Positions 23,283-31,303 of a DNA stretch of 46,810 nucleotides are shown here, piece after piece. Both the position numbers and the translations under genes were made by a program. Where the stretch lies: contig NZ_WMLB01000044.1 of assembly GCF_009709675.1 (NCBI RefSeq), positions 1-46,810 on the forward strand. The letters are read 5' to 3'. Numbering within the stretch: position 1 is the stretch's first letter; each line of letters opens with the position of its first letter. The stretch is from Agromyces bracchium. GTDB taxonomy: Bacteria > Actinomycetota > Actinomycetes > Actinomycetales > Microbacteriaceae. The notes beneath the pieces were generated by a model that ran no database searches, was not told where the DNA came from, and was given only the letters and a program-made list of their open reading frames with translations.

Positions 23283-25117
23283 CGCGGCACCTCCGCCGAG
23301 GTCGGGCCGCCCAGCTTGGCGAGCTCCTGGGCGATCGCGCGCTCCACGAGTTCGTGCGACACGGCGACCCCGTCCGTGTGGGCGAGGTGCAGGGCCGTCT
23401 CCACAGCGCTCGCGATGTTCGCCCCGGACAGCGGATGCCGCGCCAGCTCCGCCGTCGAGACCCTCGCTCCGCCGGCTCGCTCGCCGGGGAGCATCGCGCG
23501 CCACAGCTTCTGCCGAGTGTCCTCGTCGGGGAACGGGAAGTGGATGACGAACGTCAGGCGCCGTGCGAACGCCGCGTCGAGGTGGCGGGCGAGATTGGTC
23601 GAGAGGACCACGACGCCGCGGAACGTCTCCATCCGTTGCAGGAGGTACGAGATCTCCAGGTTCGCGTAGCGGTCGCGTGCATCCTGCACTTCGCTCCGCT
23701 TGCCGAACAGCGCGTCGGCCTCATCGAACAGGAGCATCGCCGCCGCGCTCTCGGCGGCGGAGAAGACCTCTTCCAGGTTCTGCTCCGTCTCACCGATGTA
23801 CTTCGACACCACGCGCGCGAGCTCCACCCGCCATAGCGGGATCCCGATGCGTCCTGCGACGACCGACGCCGCCATCGACTTGCCGACCCCGCTCGATCCG
23901 GCGAAGAGCGCGGAGATTCCGGCCGGTGGCGCCGTGCGACGCGGCAACTCGGCCGCGCGCTGGCGCACGCGCTGGGTCAGCTCGTCGAGACCTCGCCGCG
24001 TGGACGGGGCGACGATCAGGTCCTTCCACTTCCGATCAGCGGGGACGGTCGTGGCGAAGCGCGTCAGCCGCCGCGCCGCGTTCACGCCGGCCGCGGTGGT
24101 GATGTCGGCGAGCCCAGGGCGCCGCCGGCGCGCCGCGCCCAGCCCGGCCGCCAGCCCGGCCGTGTACTCGATTCCCGTAGGATCCAGGGGAAGACGGGCG
24201 AGCGCGGCCCGGGCGAGGCCGGCGTCCCCGCCCAGGTGCGACGCCCACAGGCCGAGCCGGATGCCGTCGTCCACGTCGGGAACGGCCACTGCCGGAGCGC
24301 CGGGAAGCGGGTCGCCGGATCCCAGGATCGCCGGAGCGGTGAGACCCTCCACGTGAGCCGGCGAGACGCCGTAGAGCACACCGCCCGCGAGCGCGGCATC
24401 CCGTCTCGCACGGCGCACCTCCGCGGCACCGGCGGCCGCATCGGTCAACGCGATCAGCGGACGATCCACCTGCGCGGCGAGGGCGCTCGCGACGCCGCGG
24501 CGGATGTGGTCGTCGCTGCCGAACAGGACCAGACGCGGATGGATCATCGTCGCCAGCGCCCGATTCCAGGCGTGCTCGATCGGCGCCAGCTGTGCGGCGG
24601 ACAGCCCGTGGCGGGGGCCCGCGACGTCGGGGATCGGCGCCGCGCCGAGCACACCCGCGATCGTCCCCGGGGTGGTCCGGATGAGGGATCGGGGGCCCGG
24701 ATCCGGTCCGCAGTCGACGAGGAGGCCGGTCGCGACGAGCGGCGCTTCGGACGAGAGCCGGCGCATCACGTCGAGTCGTCGCGAATCCTCGCCGTGGAGG
24801 AGCTGCACGACGAGGTCGACCGTCAGCGATCCCAGCAGGAAGCCGCTCACCCGATCCAGCAGATCGCCAAGCCGCGGCTCCAGCTCAGTGACGACGGCCA
24901 GCGCGACGATCGCCTGGTCGACCGGATCGAGCGCGAGCCGCTCGCCGAGTCGTAGTGGGTCGCCGGCGACGAGCGAGTCGACGTCCGCCCAGCCGGCAGC
25001 GGGCGAGGCGTCACCCGCGCAGGCCCGGAGGAGGAAGCGCTCGACGCGATCGCGAACGTCCTCGTAGACGTCGCCGTCGTTGCCGGCGGTGGCGTCGAGC
25101 AGTGCGAGCGTGGTCAT
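23279..25117 (-). CDS. AAA+ ATPase of the eCIS, Afp15-like (612 aa)
   Basis: ATG at 25117 (MTTLALLDATAG) overlaps the previous stop. The N-terminal half is a winged-helix plus degenerate AAA region (AGDPLRLGERLALDPVDQAI, MIHPRLVLFGSDDHIRRGVA). The C-terminal AAA+ module is complete: Walker A GSSGVGKS at 407-414, Walker B LLFDEAD with D465-E466, sensor VVVLSTN, and arginine pair near 519 (AAFARRLTF). This is the two-part architecture of the Afp15/PVC15 ATPases, needed for particle assembly or cargo handling. It is encoded directly before the cargo gene, favouring a role in loading. Confidence 0.93.
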   Translation of the reverse strand: MTTLALLDATAGNDGDVYEDVRDRVERFLLRACAGDASPAAGWADVDSLVAGDPLRLGERLALDPVDQAIVALAVVTELEPRLGDLLDRVSGFLLGSLTVDLVVQLLHGEDSRRLDVMRRLSSEAPLVATGLLVDCGPDPGPRSLIRTTPGTIAGVLGAAPIPDVAGPRHGLSAAQLAPIEHAWNRALATMIHPRLVLFGSDDHIRRGVASALAAQVDRPLIALTDAAAGAAEVRRARRDAALAGGVLYGVSPAHVEGLTAPAILGSGDPLPGAPAVAVPDVDDGIRLGLWASHLGGDAGLARAALARLPLDPTGIEYTAGLAAGLGAARRRRPGLADITTAAGVNAARRLTRFATTVPADRKWKDLIVAPSTRRGLDELTQRVRQRAAELPRRTAPPAGISALFAGSSGVGKSMAASVVAGRIGIPLWRVELARVVSKYIGETEQNLEEVFSAAESAAAMLLFDEADALFGKRSEVQDARDRYANLEISYLLQRMETFRGVVVLSTNLARHLDAAFARRLTFVIHFPFPDEDTRQKLWRAMLPGERAGGARVSTAELARHPLSGANIASAVETALHLAHTDGVAVSHELVERAIAQELAKLGGPTSAEVPR

Positions 25118-26280
25118 CGGGAACGATCCAGCTCGCGGTCCGGCCGCAGGGACTCGTCCCGAGCCGGTTCGATGACGTCGGCGACATCCTGTGCGGTGAC
25201 GCCCGTGCGGCCACGCGACGCGGCGCGTGCGGCGATGACACCGGCCACGTGGTCGAGGTCTCCGTACTCGAGATGCTGCCAGCGCGCGATGCGATCGGCC
25301 TCCGTGGGCGCGACCTGCAAGCCACGCGAGCGGATCAGGTCCACGAGGTGGACACCGGTGGCGGAGCCGGTGGCGCTCGTCACGTCGACGGACACGACAT
25401 CGTGCGCGCTGCGAGCGGACAGGACCGGCTCCGCACCGATGGCGATCACCGTCGCGAAGGCATCCCAATGGTGGGGCGGTACGCGCGTGGCATCTCCGTC
25501 GACGATGATCACGGCATCCCGCAGCAGGGCCTCCGCAGCCAGACGAGTGTGGGAGGCCGCGTCGGCGAGGAAGGCGGCGCGGACGACGAGCGCGGGCCGG
25601 CGTGCCAGGGCCGCCGCATCCAGAGCCACACCGAGGGCGGCGGCGGTCGAATTCGTCCGAAGGGTGACCAGGTGCGGGTCCCGTGCGTGGACGCGGCCGG
25701 CGATCTCGTTCACAAGGTCGGCGTCGGCGGGGGTGGGGGGTGCGGTGAGGTCGTCGCGGACGGCGGGGAAGAGGCGGGGATCGAGTTGCGTGATGCCGAA
25801 CGCCCAGCGCAGGAGGGTCTGGGTCGCGACCACGTGACTCAGCGTGGACGGCCCGCGCTCGGCCGCCGCGTCGAGCGGGGCGTGCACGGTGATGAGACCG
25901 AGTCTCGCGAGCGGCCCCGACTCGCTGAGCCGCACGGTGACCGAAGTGCGCTCGGCGTGGGCTCCCATGAGCGCGGCGATCGCGCCGACCGTCGAATACC
26001 GCGAGTCGCGCACACCGGTGACTTCGCTCATCCTGAGACCGAGCACCGGGTCGAGGTCGGGAGCCAGGACGATGCTCAGCGCGATCTCGTCGAACGTCTC
26101 GAAGCCGTGCAGACGCAGCGGGTCGCGGAGGTGGGGAGGCATCGGCGGTGAGGCCGCGGGCGATCCGCCCACCCCGTCCCGCAGCACGGCGGCGCACCAC
26201 TCGATCAGCTCGTCGAGCGAGTGGGCGACGCTGCGGTCGCGCGTCGCGGCCGCGCTCGGGGCGGCATCCACGGTCGGCAT
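25114..26280 (-). CDS. ATPase-like eCIS protein lacking the catalytic AAA module (388 aa)
   Basis: The start MPTVDAAPSA at 26280 is chosen; a GTG at 26307 is possible but has its purine-rich motif almost touching the start codon. The protein resembles the N-terminal half of the AAA+ ATPase encoded next to it: a helical part (LRDPLRLHGFETFDEIALSI, VLAPDLDPVLGLRMSEVTG), a degenerate AAA-like core (RDAVIIVDGDATRVPPHHWD, AFATVIAIGAEPVLSAR) and a lid-like end (LDHVAGVIAARAASRGRTGV, TAQDVADVIEPARDES). No Walker A is present. It may be a regulatory partner of the true ATPase, produced by duplication and loss of the catalytic module. The gene ends in an ATGA overlap. Confidence 0.7.
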   Translation of the reverse strand: MPTVDAAPSAAATRDRSVAHSLDELIEWCAAVLRDGVGGSPAASPPMPPHLRDPLRLHGFETFDEIALSIVLAPDLDPVLGLRMSEVTGVRDSRYSTVGAIAALMGAHAERTSVTVRLSESGPLARLGLITVHAPLDAAAERGPSTLSHVVATQTLLRWAFGITQLDPRLFPAVRDDLTAPPTPADADLVNEIAGRVHARDPHLVTLRTNSTAAALGVALDAAALARRPALVVRAAFLADAASHTRLAAEALLRDAVIIVDGDATRVPPHHWDAFATVIAIGAEPVLSARSAHDVVSVDVTSATGSATGVHLVDLIRSRGLQVAPTEADRIARWQHLEYGDLDHVAGVIAARAASRGRTGVTAQDVADVIEPARDESLRPDRELDRSR

Positions 26281-26350
26281 GGCCCCAGCCTCACGTCGCC
26301 CGCGCACGCCTTCGTCGGCCGCCTGGGTGGAGAAGCGGGTGAAGCGCGAT

Positions 26351-27049
26351 CTACGGTCGCGACTCCACCTCCACCTCCACCGGGTGAGACGCGCGAGTGG
26401 CGGGAACGAAGGCGTCGATCCCGACCGGGATCTCTGTCCTGTGCGCGACGCCGAGCTTGGCGAGGACGGAGTGCACGTGTGTCTTCACCGTCGACTCGCC
26501 GACGACGAGGCGAGACGCGATCTGCCTGTTCGTCAGCCCTCGCGCGACGAGGTCGGCGACGACGCGCTCCCGCGGCGTGAGCTCCGCAGCGCCGATGACC
26601 GCGAGCGGGCTGCGAGGCGGCTCCGGATGCCGGCGCATCGCCTGCAGCAGGATGGTCGCGACCCGTGGACTGCAGGAGGACTCGCCCCGGAGCGCGAGCC
26701 GGACGGCCGCGGCGATATCGTCGATGGGCTGCTCGGCTTCGACGAACGCGGTCAGACCCGCTTCGGCCGCTCTGAGGACGAGATCCGTCTGGTGCCGTGA
26801 CACGTCGATGCCGTAGCCGACCAGCAGCGTCGAAGGCGCCAGGCCGCGGGCGGCGCGCAGCACCCCGAGGAAGTCGCTGAGAGCGAAGTCGACCAGTGTG
26901 ACGTGCGGGTGGCGTGGGGCGACGCACGACATCGCCTCCACCACCGTTTGACCGTGGGAGACGATGTGGAACTCCTCGCCGACCGCGAACGCGGCGGTGA
27001 TCGCCTCCCGATAGGCACGCACCGGAGCCACGAGTACGACCTCGATCAT
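26351..27049 (-). CDS. NarL/LuxR-family response regulator upstream of the eCIS operon (232 aa)
   Basis: The start MIEVVLVAPVRAYREAI at 27049 is chosen from the receiver-domain beginning; an AGAGG lies 10 bases upstream. Residues 1-125 look like a receiver fold but the usual N-terminal acidic pair is absent (VLVAPVRAY); D54 in VTLVDFALSD is at the phosphoacceptor place. Residues 157-205 are a textbook GerE/LuxR helix-turn-helix: ELTPRERVVADLVARGLTNR, QIASRLVVGESTVKTHVHS. No sensor kinase is nearby, so it may be an orphan or unphosphorylated regulator. It is oriented like the eCIS operon and lies 70 bases before it, so it could be its first gene as well as its activator. Confidence 0.9.
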   Translation of the reverse strand: MIEVVLVAPVRAYREAITAAFAVGEEFHIVSHGQTVVEAMSCVAPRHPHVTLVDFALSDFLGVLRAARGLAPSTLLVGYGIDVSRHQTDLVLRAAEAGLTAFVEAEQPIDDIAAAVRLALRGESSCSPRVATILLQAMRRHPEPPRSPLAVIGAAELTPRERVVADLVARGLTNRQIASRLVVGESTVKTHVHSVLAKLGVAHRTEIPVGIDAFVPATRASHPVEVEVESRP

Positions 27050-27436
27050 CGGCTCGCCGCCTCTCTCGTATCCGGATGCCGGCGACGGGCGTGAACGCAG
27101 CACCGAATGTGGGAACACATGAGCGCGGAGTCCCGGAGCGCGCGGTGTCATCCGCCGTGGAGCGTGGATTTCGAAGGCATCTGATTCGAAGGAGCCGACC
27201 TTACGTCTTTTTACTCGTCGATCCGGCAGTCGAGTAGTCCTCATTTAATAGGACATGCTCACCGTGGGCATCACCTAGCTATGTCCACGGCACCCGATTT
27301 CTTCGCGCGCGAACGGCGCTGACCCATTCGGTGACTGACAGCATGCGATAGGCGTCCTCGAGGTCATTATCTCTTACGGGATCCAGTGCAGCATTCCAGT
27401 GCTCGCGCACTTCTTAAGGCGGAATCCGCTGCGGGA
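27050..27436. promoter_or_regulatory. AT-richer intergenic region, candidate promoter/operator zone of the eCIS regulator
   Basis: There is no convincing gene in these bases. Around 27200-27290 the base composition drops well below that of the eCIS genes (TTACGTCTTTTTACTCG, CATTTAATAGGAC). Two inverted repeats are visible: ACTCG (27213-27217) with CGAGT (27231-27235), and GTCCT (27237-27241) with AGGAC (27250-27254) around CATTTAAT. They lie 160-200 bases upstream of the regulator start and are plausible regulator or promoter sites for the minus strand. I cannot assign -35/-10 boxes with confidence. Confidence 0.4.
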
Positions 27437-27796
27437 CTATACTGAGCGTGTGATCCGGTGCGTCGGACAGGGTCTGCCCCGACGCCACAGCATCCGGGTC
27501 TCGTTCTCGGTCGAAACGTCGTTGCGGACGATCTCTCCGACGAGAAACGACAATCGGTACTTCTCGGGACGTTCGGCATCAACCATGCCCAACACGATAG
27601 GGCGACGGGGTCTGCCCCTGTTCATCGTGTTCCATCCTTGCTTGAAGTACGGATCGAAAGCGAGGTCGATTCTGTGTCTGCGAATGAAGAGAGCCGCAAC
27701 AGCCACAGACGTCGGGCAACGTGCTCTGGTCAGCCGGGCAGGGGCCCCGCCGTGCCAACAGGATTCAGTCCTCGGGCGCTCGCTTGAGAGTCGCAC
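27437..27796 (-). CDS. Small unrecognised protein (119 aa), possibly a remnant
   Basis: A GTG at 27796 follows GGAGG with suitable spacing. The middle of the frame is protein-like (RRHRIDLAFDPYFKQGWNTM, VLGMVDAERPEKYRLSFLVG, EIVRNDVSTENETRMLWRRG), while the first 25 and last 10 residues have low-quality composition. I do not recognise a family. It lies downstream of the JetD remnant on the same strand, in a region with other broken genes, so it may be a decayed leftover of the same defence island. The GC content is lower than in the eCIS genes. Confidence 0.4.
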   Translation of the reverse strand: MRLSSERPRTESCWHGGAPARLTRARCPTSVAVAALFIRRHRIDLAFDPYFKQGWNTMNRGRPRRPIVLGMVDAERPEKYRLSFLVGEIVRNDVSTENETRMLWRRGRPCPTHRITRSV

Positions 27797-27892
27797 GAAT
27801 CCTCCAGGCTCATCGATTGACTAGAACCAAGAACACAGCTCAGGATCGCCTAGGCTCGACTCCTGCACTAGAGGCACGCCATACCCTCCGTT

Positions 27893-28376
27893 TCAATCGC
27901 CCAGTGCCTCGGTCACCCATTTCCAGTCAATGAGCTCCTGCTCCAGTCTGACCGACGCGCCGAACCGATCGGTGACGAGGTCCTCGTAGAGCGCGGATTC
28001 GGCATGGGACAAGTCGGACAACGAGGCGGAGGTCGGCGAAGCTTCCTGCCCCCAGCGGTCTTCGTGCGCAAGTAGCGTCGCCCTATCCATGAGCAGTGAA
28101 GTCGCTTGCGGTAGGTGGGTGCGTACTCGATTCAGGATTGCGAATCCGTGCGTGTCGATATCGCCCCAATAGGCGACTGGGGTGCCCCGCAGCCAACTGA
28201 GGCTCGCGGGCTGGTTCGCATCGTAGCCTTTCCCCCAGAGCAGCACGCCGCCCTGTGGAACGGTGACGCTGAGGAACGTGATTTCGTTCTCGATGATGAT
28301 GGCGCGTTCGGGCGCGAGGTCGAGCCGATCGAGCTCGCTCGTACGAAGCGAGAGATCCGTGAGGCCGATCGGATCG
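27893..28376 (-). pseudogene. jetD: JetD C-terminal remnant (Wadjet anti-plasmid system nuclease subunit)
   Basis: Reading leftward from about 28376: GLTDLSLRTSELDRLDLAPE, RAIIIENEITFLSV, GGVLLWGKGYDANQPASL, then TPVAYWGDIDTHGFAILNRV, LMDRATLLAHEDRWGQEASP and RLEQELIDWKWVTEALGD. This is the topoisomerase-VI-like (Toprim) domain of JetD: the E in VENE-like IIIENE and the DxD in YWGDIDTHG are the metal-binding residues and are intact. The C-terminus is natural, with a TGA at 27893. The N-terminal DNA-binding part is missing: similarity stops where the oppositely oriented conjugation gene begins. JetA, JetB and JetC are absent, so no Wadjet function is expected. Confidence 0.85.
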
Positions 28377-29344
28377 CTCTGCTCGCGTCCGGACTCGCGG
28401 CGATCAACATCGGCGCGCCGGGAGTCGGTGCGATCGTGACGATCTTCTTGTCCGCTCTCGCGATCAGCGCGGCGGCGATCGTGTGGTTCTCACTGCTGAT
28501 CCGCAAGGCGCTGCTGCTTGTCGCGATCGTGTTCGGTCCAGTCGCGCTGGCGGGTGCGACGTGGGATGCCGCGAAGGGTTGGTTCTCGAAGTGGGTCGCG
28601 TTCGTGATCGCGTTGCTCCTGTCCAAGCTCGTGCTGGTCGTGATCTTTCTGGTCGCGGTCGCGCAGGTCTCTGCGCCGATCGATGCGGATCTGGCCTCGA
28701 TCAGTGACCCGATTGCCGGGATCGTGCTGATGTTCATCGCCGCGTTCGCGCCGTACATCACGTACAAGTTCCTCAACTTCGTCGGTCTGGACATGTATCA
28801 CGCGATGTCGAGTGAGCAGGAGGCGAAGTCGGCGTTGAACCGTCCGGTCCCCGTGCCGAGCGGGCCGATGACCGACAGCGCGAAGAAGATCCTGGGGCCT
28901 TCCGAGGATGGCAGCGCTGGCGCGAGCACCGGCGGTCGTGGCCCCGCCTCCGCGTTCGGTCGAGGCGGAACATCCGCAGGTCGATCGCCACGCGGTATCG
29001 GACCCAGCGGGTCGGCGCCTCCGAGCAGCGGAATGGCGGGACCGGCTGCACAGGGCGCATCCGCAGGCACCGGCGCATCCACCGCAGGAGCGGCCGCGGG
29101 CGGAGTGGGCGCCGGCGTCGCGGCTGGGGCTGCCGTCGTATCGGCGACAGCGAAAGCCGGCTCATCCGTCGGCCACGCCGTCGGCGATACCGCTGACGCG
29201 CACTCGGCAGCCGCCGGTGACCCCGGCACGACCATGCCACCGAGCGCGCCGCCGCCGGTCGCCGGCCCCACGAAGCCGAAGACTCCCGAACCCTGGCCGG
29301 ATGCTGCTTCCTCTGCGGCCGGCCGCGCACGAAAGGACGTTTAG
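28377..29344 (+). pseudogene. VirB6/TrbL-like (SCO6881-type) conjugation membrane protein, 5'-truncated
   Basis: From about 28377 the frame encodes several hydrophobic segments: LLASGLAAINIGAPGVGAI, FLSALAISAAAIVWFSLLIR, KALLLVAIVFGPVALAGATW, WVAFVIALLLSKLVLVVIFL and IVLMFIAAFAPYITYKFLNF, then a long Gly/Ala/Ser/Pro-rich hydrophilic tail. This matches the C-terminal two thirds of the polytopic TrbL/VirB6-like proteins of actinobacterial conjugative elements, which form the inner-membrane channel. The usual N-terminal portion and start codon are missing; upstream, the frame runs into antisense of the JetD remnant. It is followed 2 bases later by the SCO6880-like gene, the usual order. Confidence 0.8.
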
Positions 29345-29346
29345 CC

Positions 29347-30807
29347 ATGGGCTCCGACACGAACGCCACCTTCCCGCTCGCGCCGGTGCAGTTCTCACGG
29401 CTCACCCGACGAGGCATCCTGCTCGGCCTCTCACTCCCCCAGCTCGTCGCACTCTCGATCGCCGTGCTCACCCTCGTCGTCTCGCTGTACTCCGCCGGCG
29501 CGACGGGAGTCGCCTGGACGAGCCCGATCTGGGTAACCTCAGCCGCCCTGGCCACGATCCCGATCGGCGGCCGGAAGGTCGTCGAATGGGTACCGATCGT
29601 CAGCCGCTGGGTATGGCGAGCCGCGCACGGCCAGCTCACCTACCGTCGCCGCATCGTTAAGCCGCGGCCGGCGGGCACCCTCGCCCTGCCCGGCGACGCC
29701 GCCGCACTGCGGGAGTGGAACGACCCCGAATCGGGCGCCGTCATGATCCACGACCCCCACGCGCAGACGCTCACCGCGATCGTCACCGTGTCGCACCCGG
29801 CGTTCGCGCTCCTCGATCCCGGCGAACAGCATCGCCGCGTCGCCGGCTGGGGTCGTGTCCTCGCCGGCGCCTGCAGGTCCGGCCGTATCGCACGGCTGCA
29901 GGTCACCGAGCGCACGCTCCCCGACTCGGGCACCGGGCTCGCCGAGTGGTGGGAACGCCACGGCATCGAAGACGACAGCTGGGCGTCATCCACCTACCGC
30001 GACCTCATCGAGCGCGCCGGCCCGGCCGGCGAACGCCACGCGACCACCATCAGCCTCTCCCTCGACCTGAAGGCCGCCTCCCGACAGGTTCGCACCTCCG
30101 GCGGCGGCATGCGCGGCGCGGCGACCGTGCTCCGACAGGAGATGGCAGCGCTGACAGGCGCGCTCCGCGCCGCCGACCTGACCGTAGGCGGATGGCTCAC
30201 CGCCGACGAACTCGCAAGCATCCTGCGCACCGCCTACGACCCAGCCGTCGGCGTCGACCTCGACCGCCATCCGGACGTCGGACGTTCACTGGACGCTGCC
30301 GGGCCGGTCGCCGTCGCCGAACGCTGGGACCGGCTCCGCACCGACAGCGCATTCCACGCCGTGCTCTGGATCAGCGAGTGGCCACGCTCGCAGGTCTACC
30401 CCGGGTTCCTCTCGCCGCTCGTCTTCACGAACGGCGTGCTCCGCACGGTCTCGCTGCACTACCTCCCCGTGCGCGCGGACCAGGCAGCGCGAGACCTCCG
30501 CAAGAAGAAGACCGAACTGATCAGCGACGCCCACCAGCGCCGACGCATCGGCCAGATCGAGGATGCCACCTCGAGCGCCGAGTACGAAGACGTGCTGCAG
30601 CAGGAGGCGGACCTCACCGCCGGCCACGGCGTCCTCCGAACGACCGGACTCGTCTGCGTCACCGCACCCACGATCGACGACCTCGACGCCGCGGTGTCCA
30701 CGATCGAGCAGGCCGCGATCCAAGCCTCGTGCGAGGTCCGCCGCCTGATCGGCCAGCAGGCTCAGGCCTTCACCGCGGCCGCGCTGCCACTGTGCCGGAG
30801 CGTGTGA
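29347..30807 (+). CDS. SCO6880-like conjugation membrane protein (486 aa)
   Basis: ATG at 29347 follows AAAGGACGTTTAGCC. Two transmembrane helices are seen early (RGILLGLSLPQLVALSIAVL at about 22-48 and a second at about 56-73), followed by a soluble region of about 410 residues with KPRPAGTLALPGDAAALREW, then ATTISLSLDLKAASRQVRTS and GFLSPLVFTNGVLRTVSLHY. This is the SCO6880 family, which pairs a PrgI/VirB3-like membrane anchor with a domain related to the N-terminal part of VirB4. It sits between the TrbL-like and ATPase genes and is expected to be part of the mating-channel base. Confidence 0.85.
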   Translation: MGSDTNATFPLAPVQFSRLTRRGILLGLSLPQLVALSIAVLTLVVSLYSAGATGVAWTSPIWVTSAALATIPIGGRKVVEWVPIVSRWVWRAAHGQLTYRRRIVKPRPAGTLALPGDAAALREWNDPESGAVMIHDPHAQTLTAIVTVSHPAFALLDPGEQHRRVAGWGRVLAGACRSGRIARLQVTERTLPDSGTGLAEWWERHGIEDDSWASSTYRDLIERAGPAGERHATTISLSLDLKAASRQVRTSGGGMRGAATVLRQEMAALTGALRAADLTVGGWLTADELASILRTAYDPAVGVDLDRHPDVGRSLDAAGPVAVAERWDRLRTDSAFHAVLWISEWPRSQVYPGFLSPLVFTNGVLRTVSLHYLPVRADQAARDLRKKKTELISDAHQRRRIGQIEDATSSAEYEDVLQQEADLTAGHGVLRTTGLVCVTAPTIDDLDAAVSTIEQAAIQASCEVRRLIGQQAQAFTAAALPLCRSV

Positions 30808-30865
30808 GGTCGGCACACCTGCTGTGCAAGGCACCTCCCGTGCGAGGCATCCGATTGGAGTCATC

Positions 30866-31303
30866 ATGATCGACGGACGAAGGGGCGCTGCGCCGTCCCG
30901 ATGGATCAGCGTCGTCTTCCTCCAGGACGAGGATGCCGGCGAGCTACTCGCGATGATCGATCGCGAGGGCGAAGCCGCCGCCATCGAGTACCTGAAGCAG
31001 TGGGACGTCGGCGACGACACGACGCATGCCGCGCTCGCGAACGGCTACGTCTACGACCGCATCCCCGAGGGATCAGCCGATCGCACCGTCGAGGATCCCG
31101 ATTCGCCGTACGCGCTCACCTACAGCGAGCTCTACGGGTACGTCTCCCTGCTGCGCCGCTACGAACCTCTGGTGGATGCCGGTACGGTCGCGCCGGGCGC
31201 ATCCGTCGAGACCTCCGCACCATTCCGTGACACCGTCCCGCACCACTGGGATGCCGACCCGGCACTGTCGGCCCACCGCTCCCGGCATGCGATCGCACTG
31301 TGA
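30866..31303 (+). CDS. Unrecognised soluble protein in the conjugation operon (145 aa)
   Basis: ATG at 30866 follows TTGGAGTCATC. The sequence begins MIDGRRGAAPSRWISVVFLQ and includes IDREGEAAAIEYLKQWDVGD and GYVYDRIPEGSADRTVEDPD, with an acidic, soluble composition and no membrane segment or signal peptide. Small acidic proteins of this type are common between the SCO6880-like and ATPase genes of actinobacterial elements, but I know no function. Its TGA overlaps the GTG of the next gene (CTGTGAAC), implying coupling. Confidence 0.7.
   Translation: MIDGRRGAAPSRWISVVFLQDEDAGELLAMIDREGEAAAIEYLKQWDVGDDTTHAALANGYVYDRIPEGSADRTVEDPDSPYALTYSELYGYVSLLRRYEPLVDAGTVAPGASVETSAPFRDTVPHHWDADPALSAHRSRHAIAL

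Noticed and set aside
480..27049. Interpretation as a prophage or a type VI secretion system
   Set aside because: No capsid, portal, terminase, lysis or integrase genes lie within it, and no TssJLM membrane complex; DUF4255, the Afp15-type ATPase, CIS LysM adaptor and DUF4157 point to an eCIS.
27893..28376. Functional Wadjet defence system
   Set aside because: Only the C-terminal part of JetD remains and JetA, JetB and JetC are absent.
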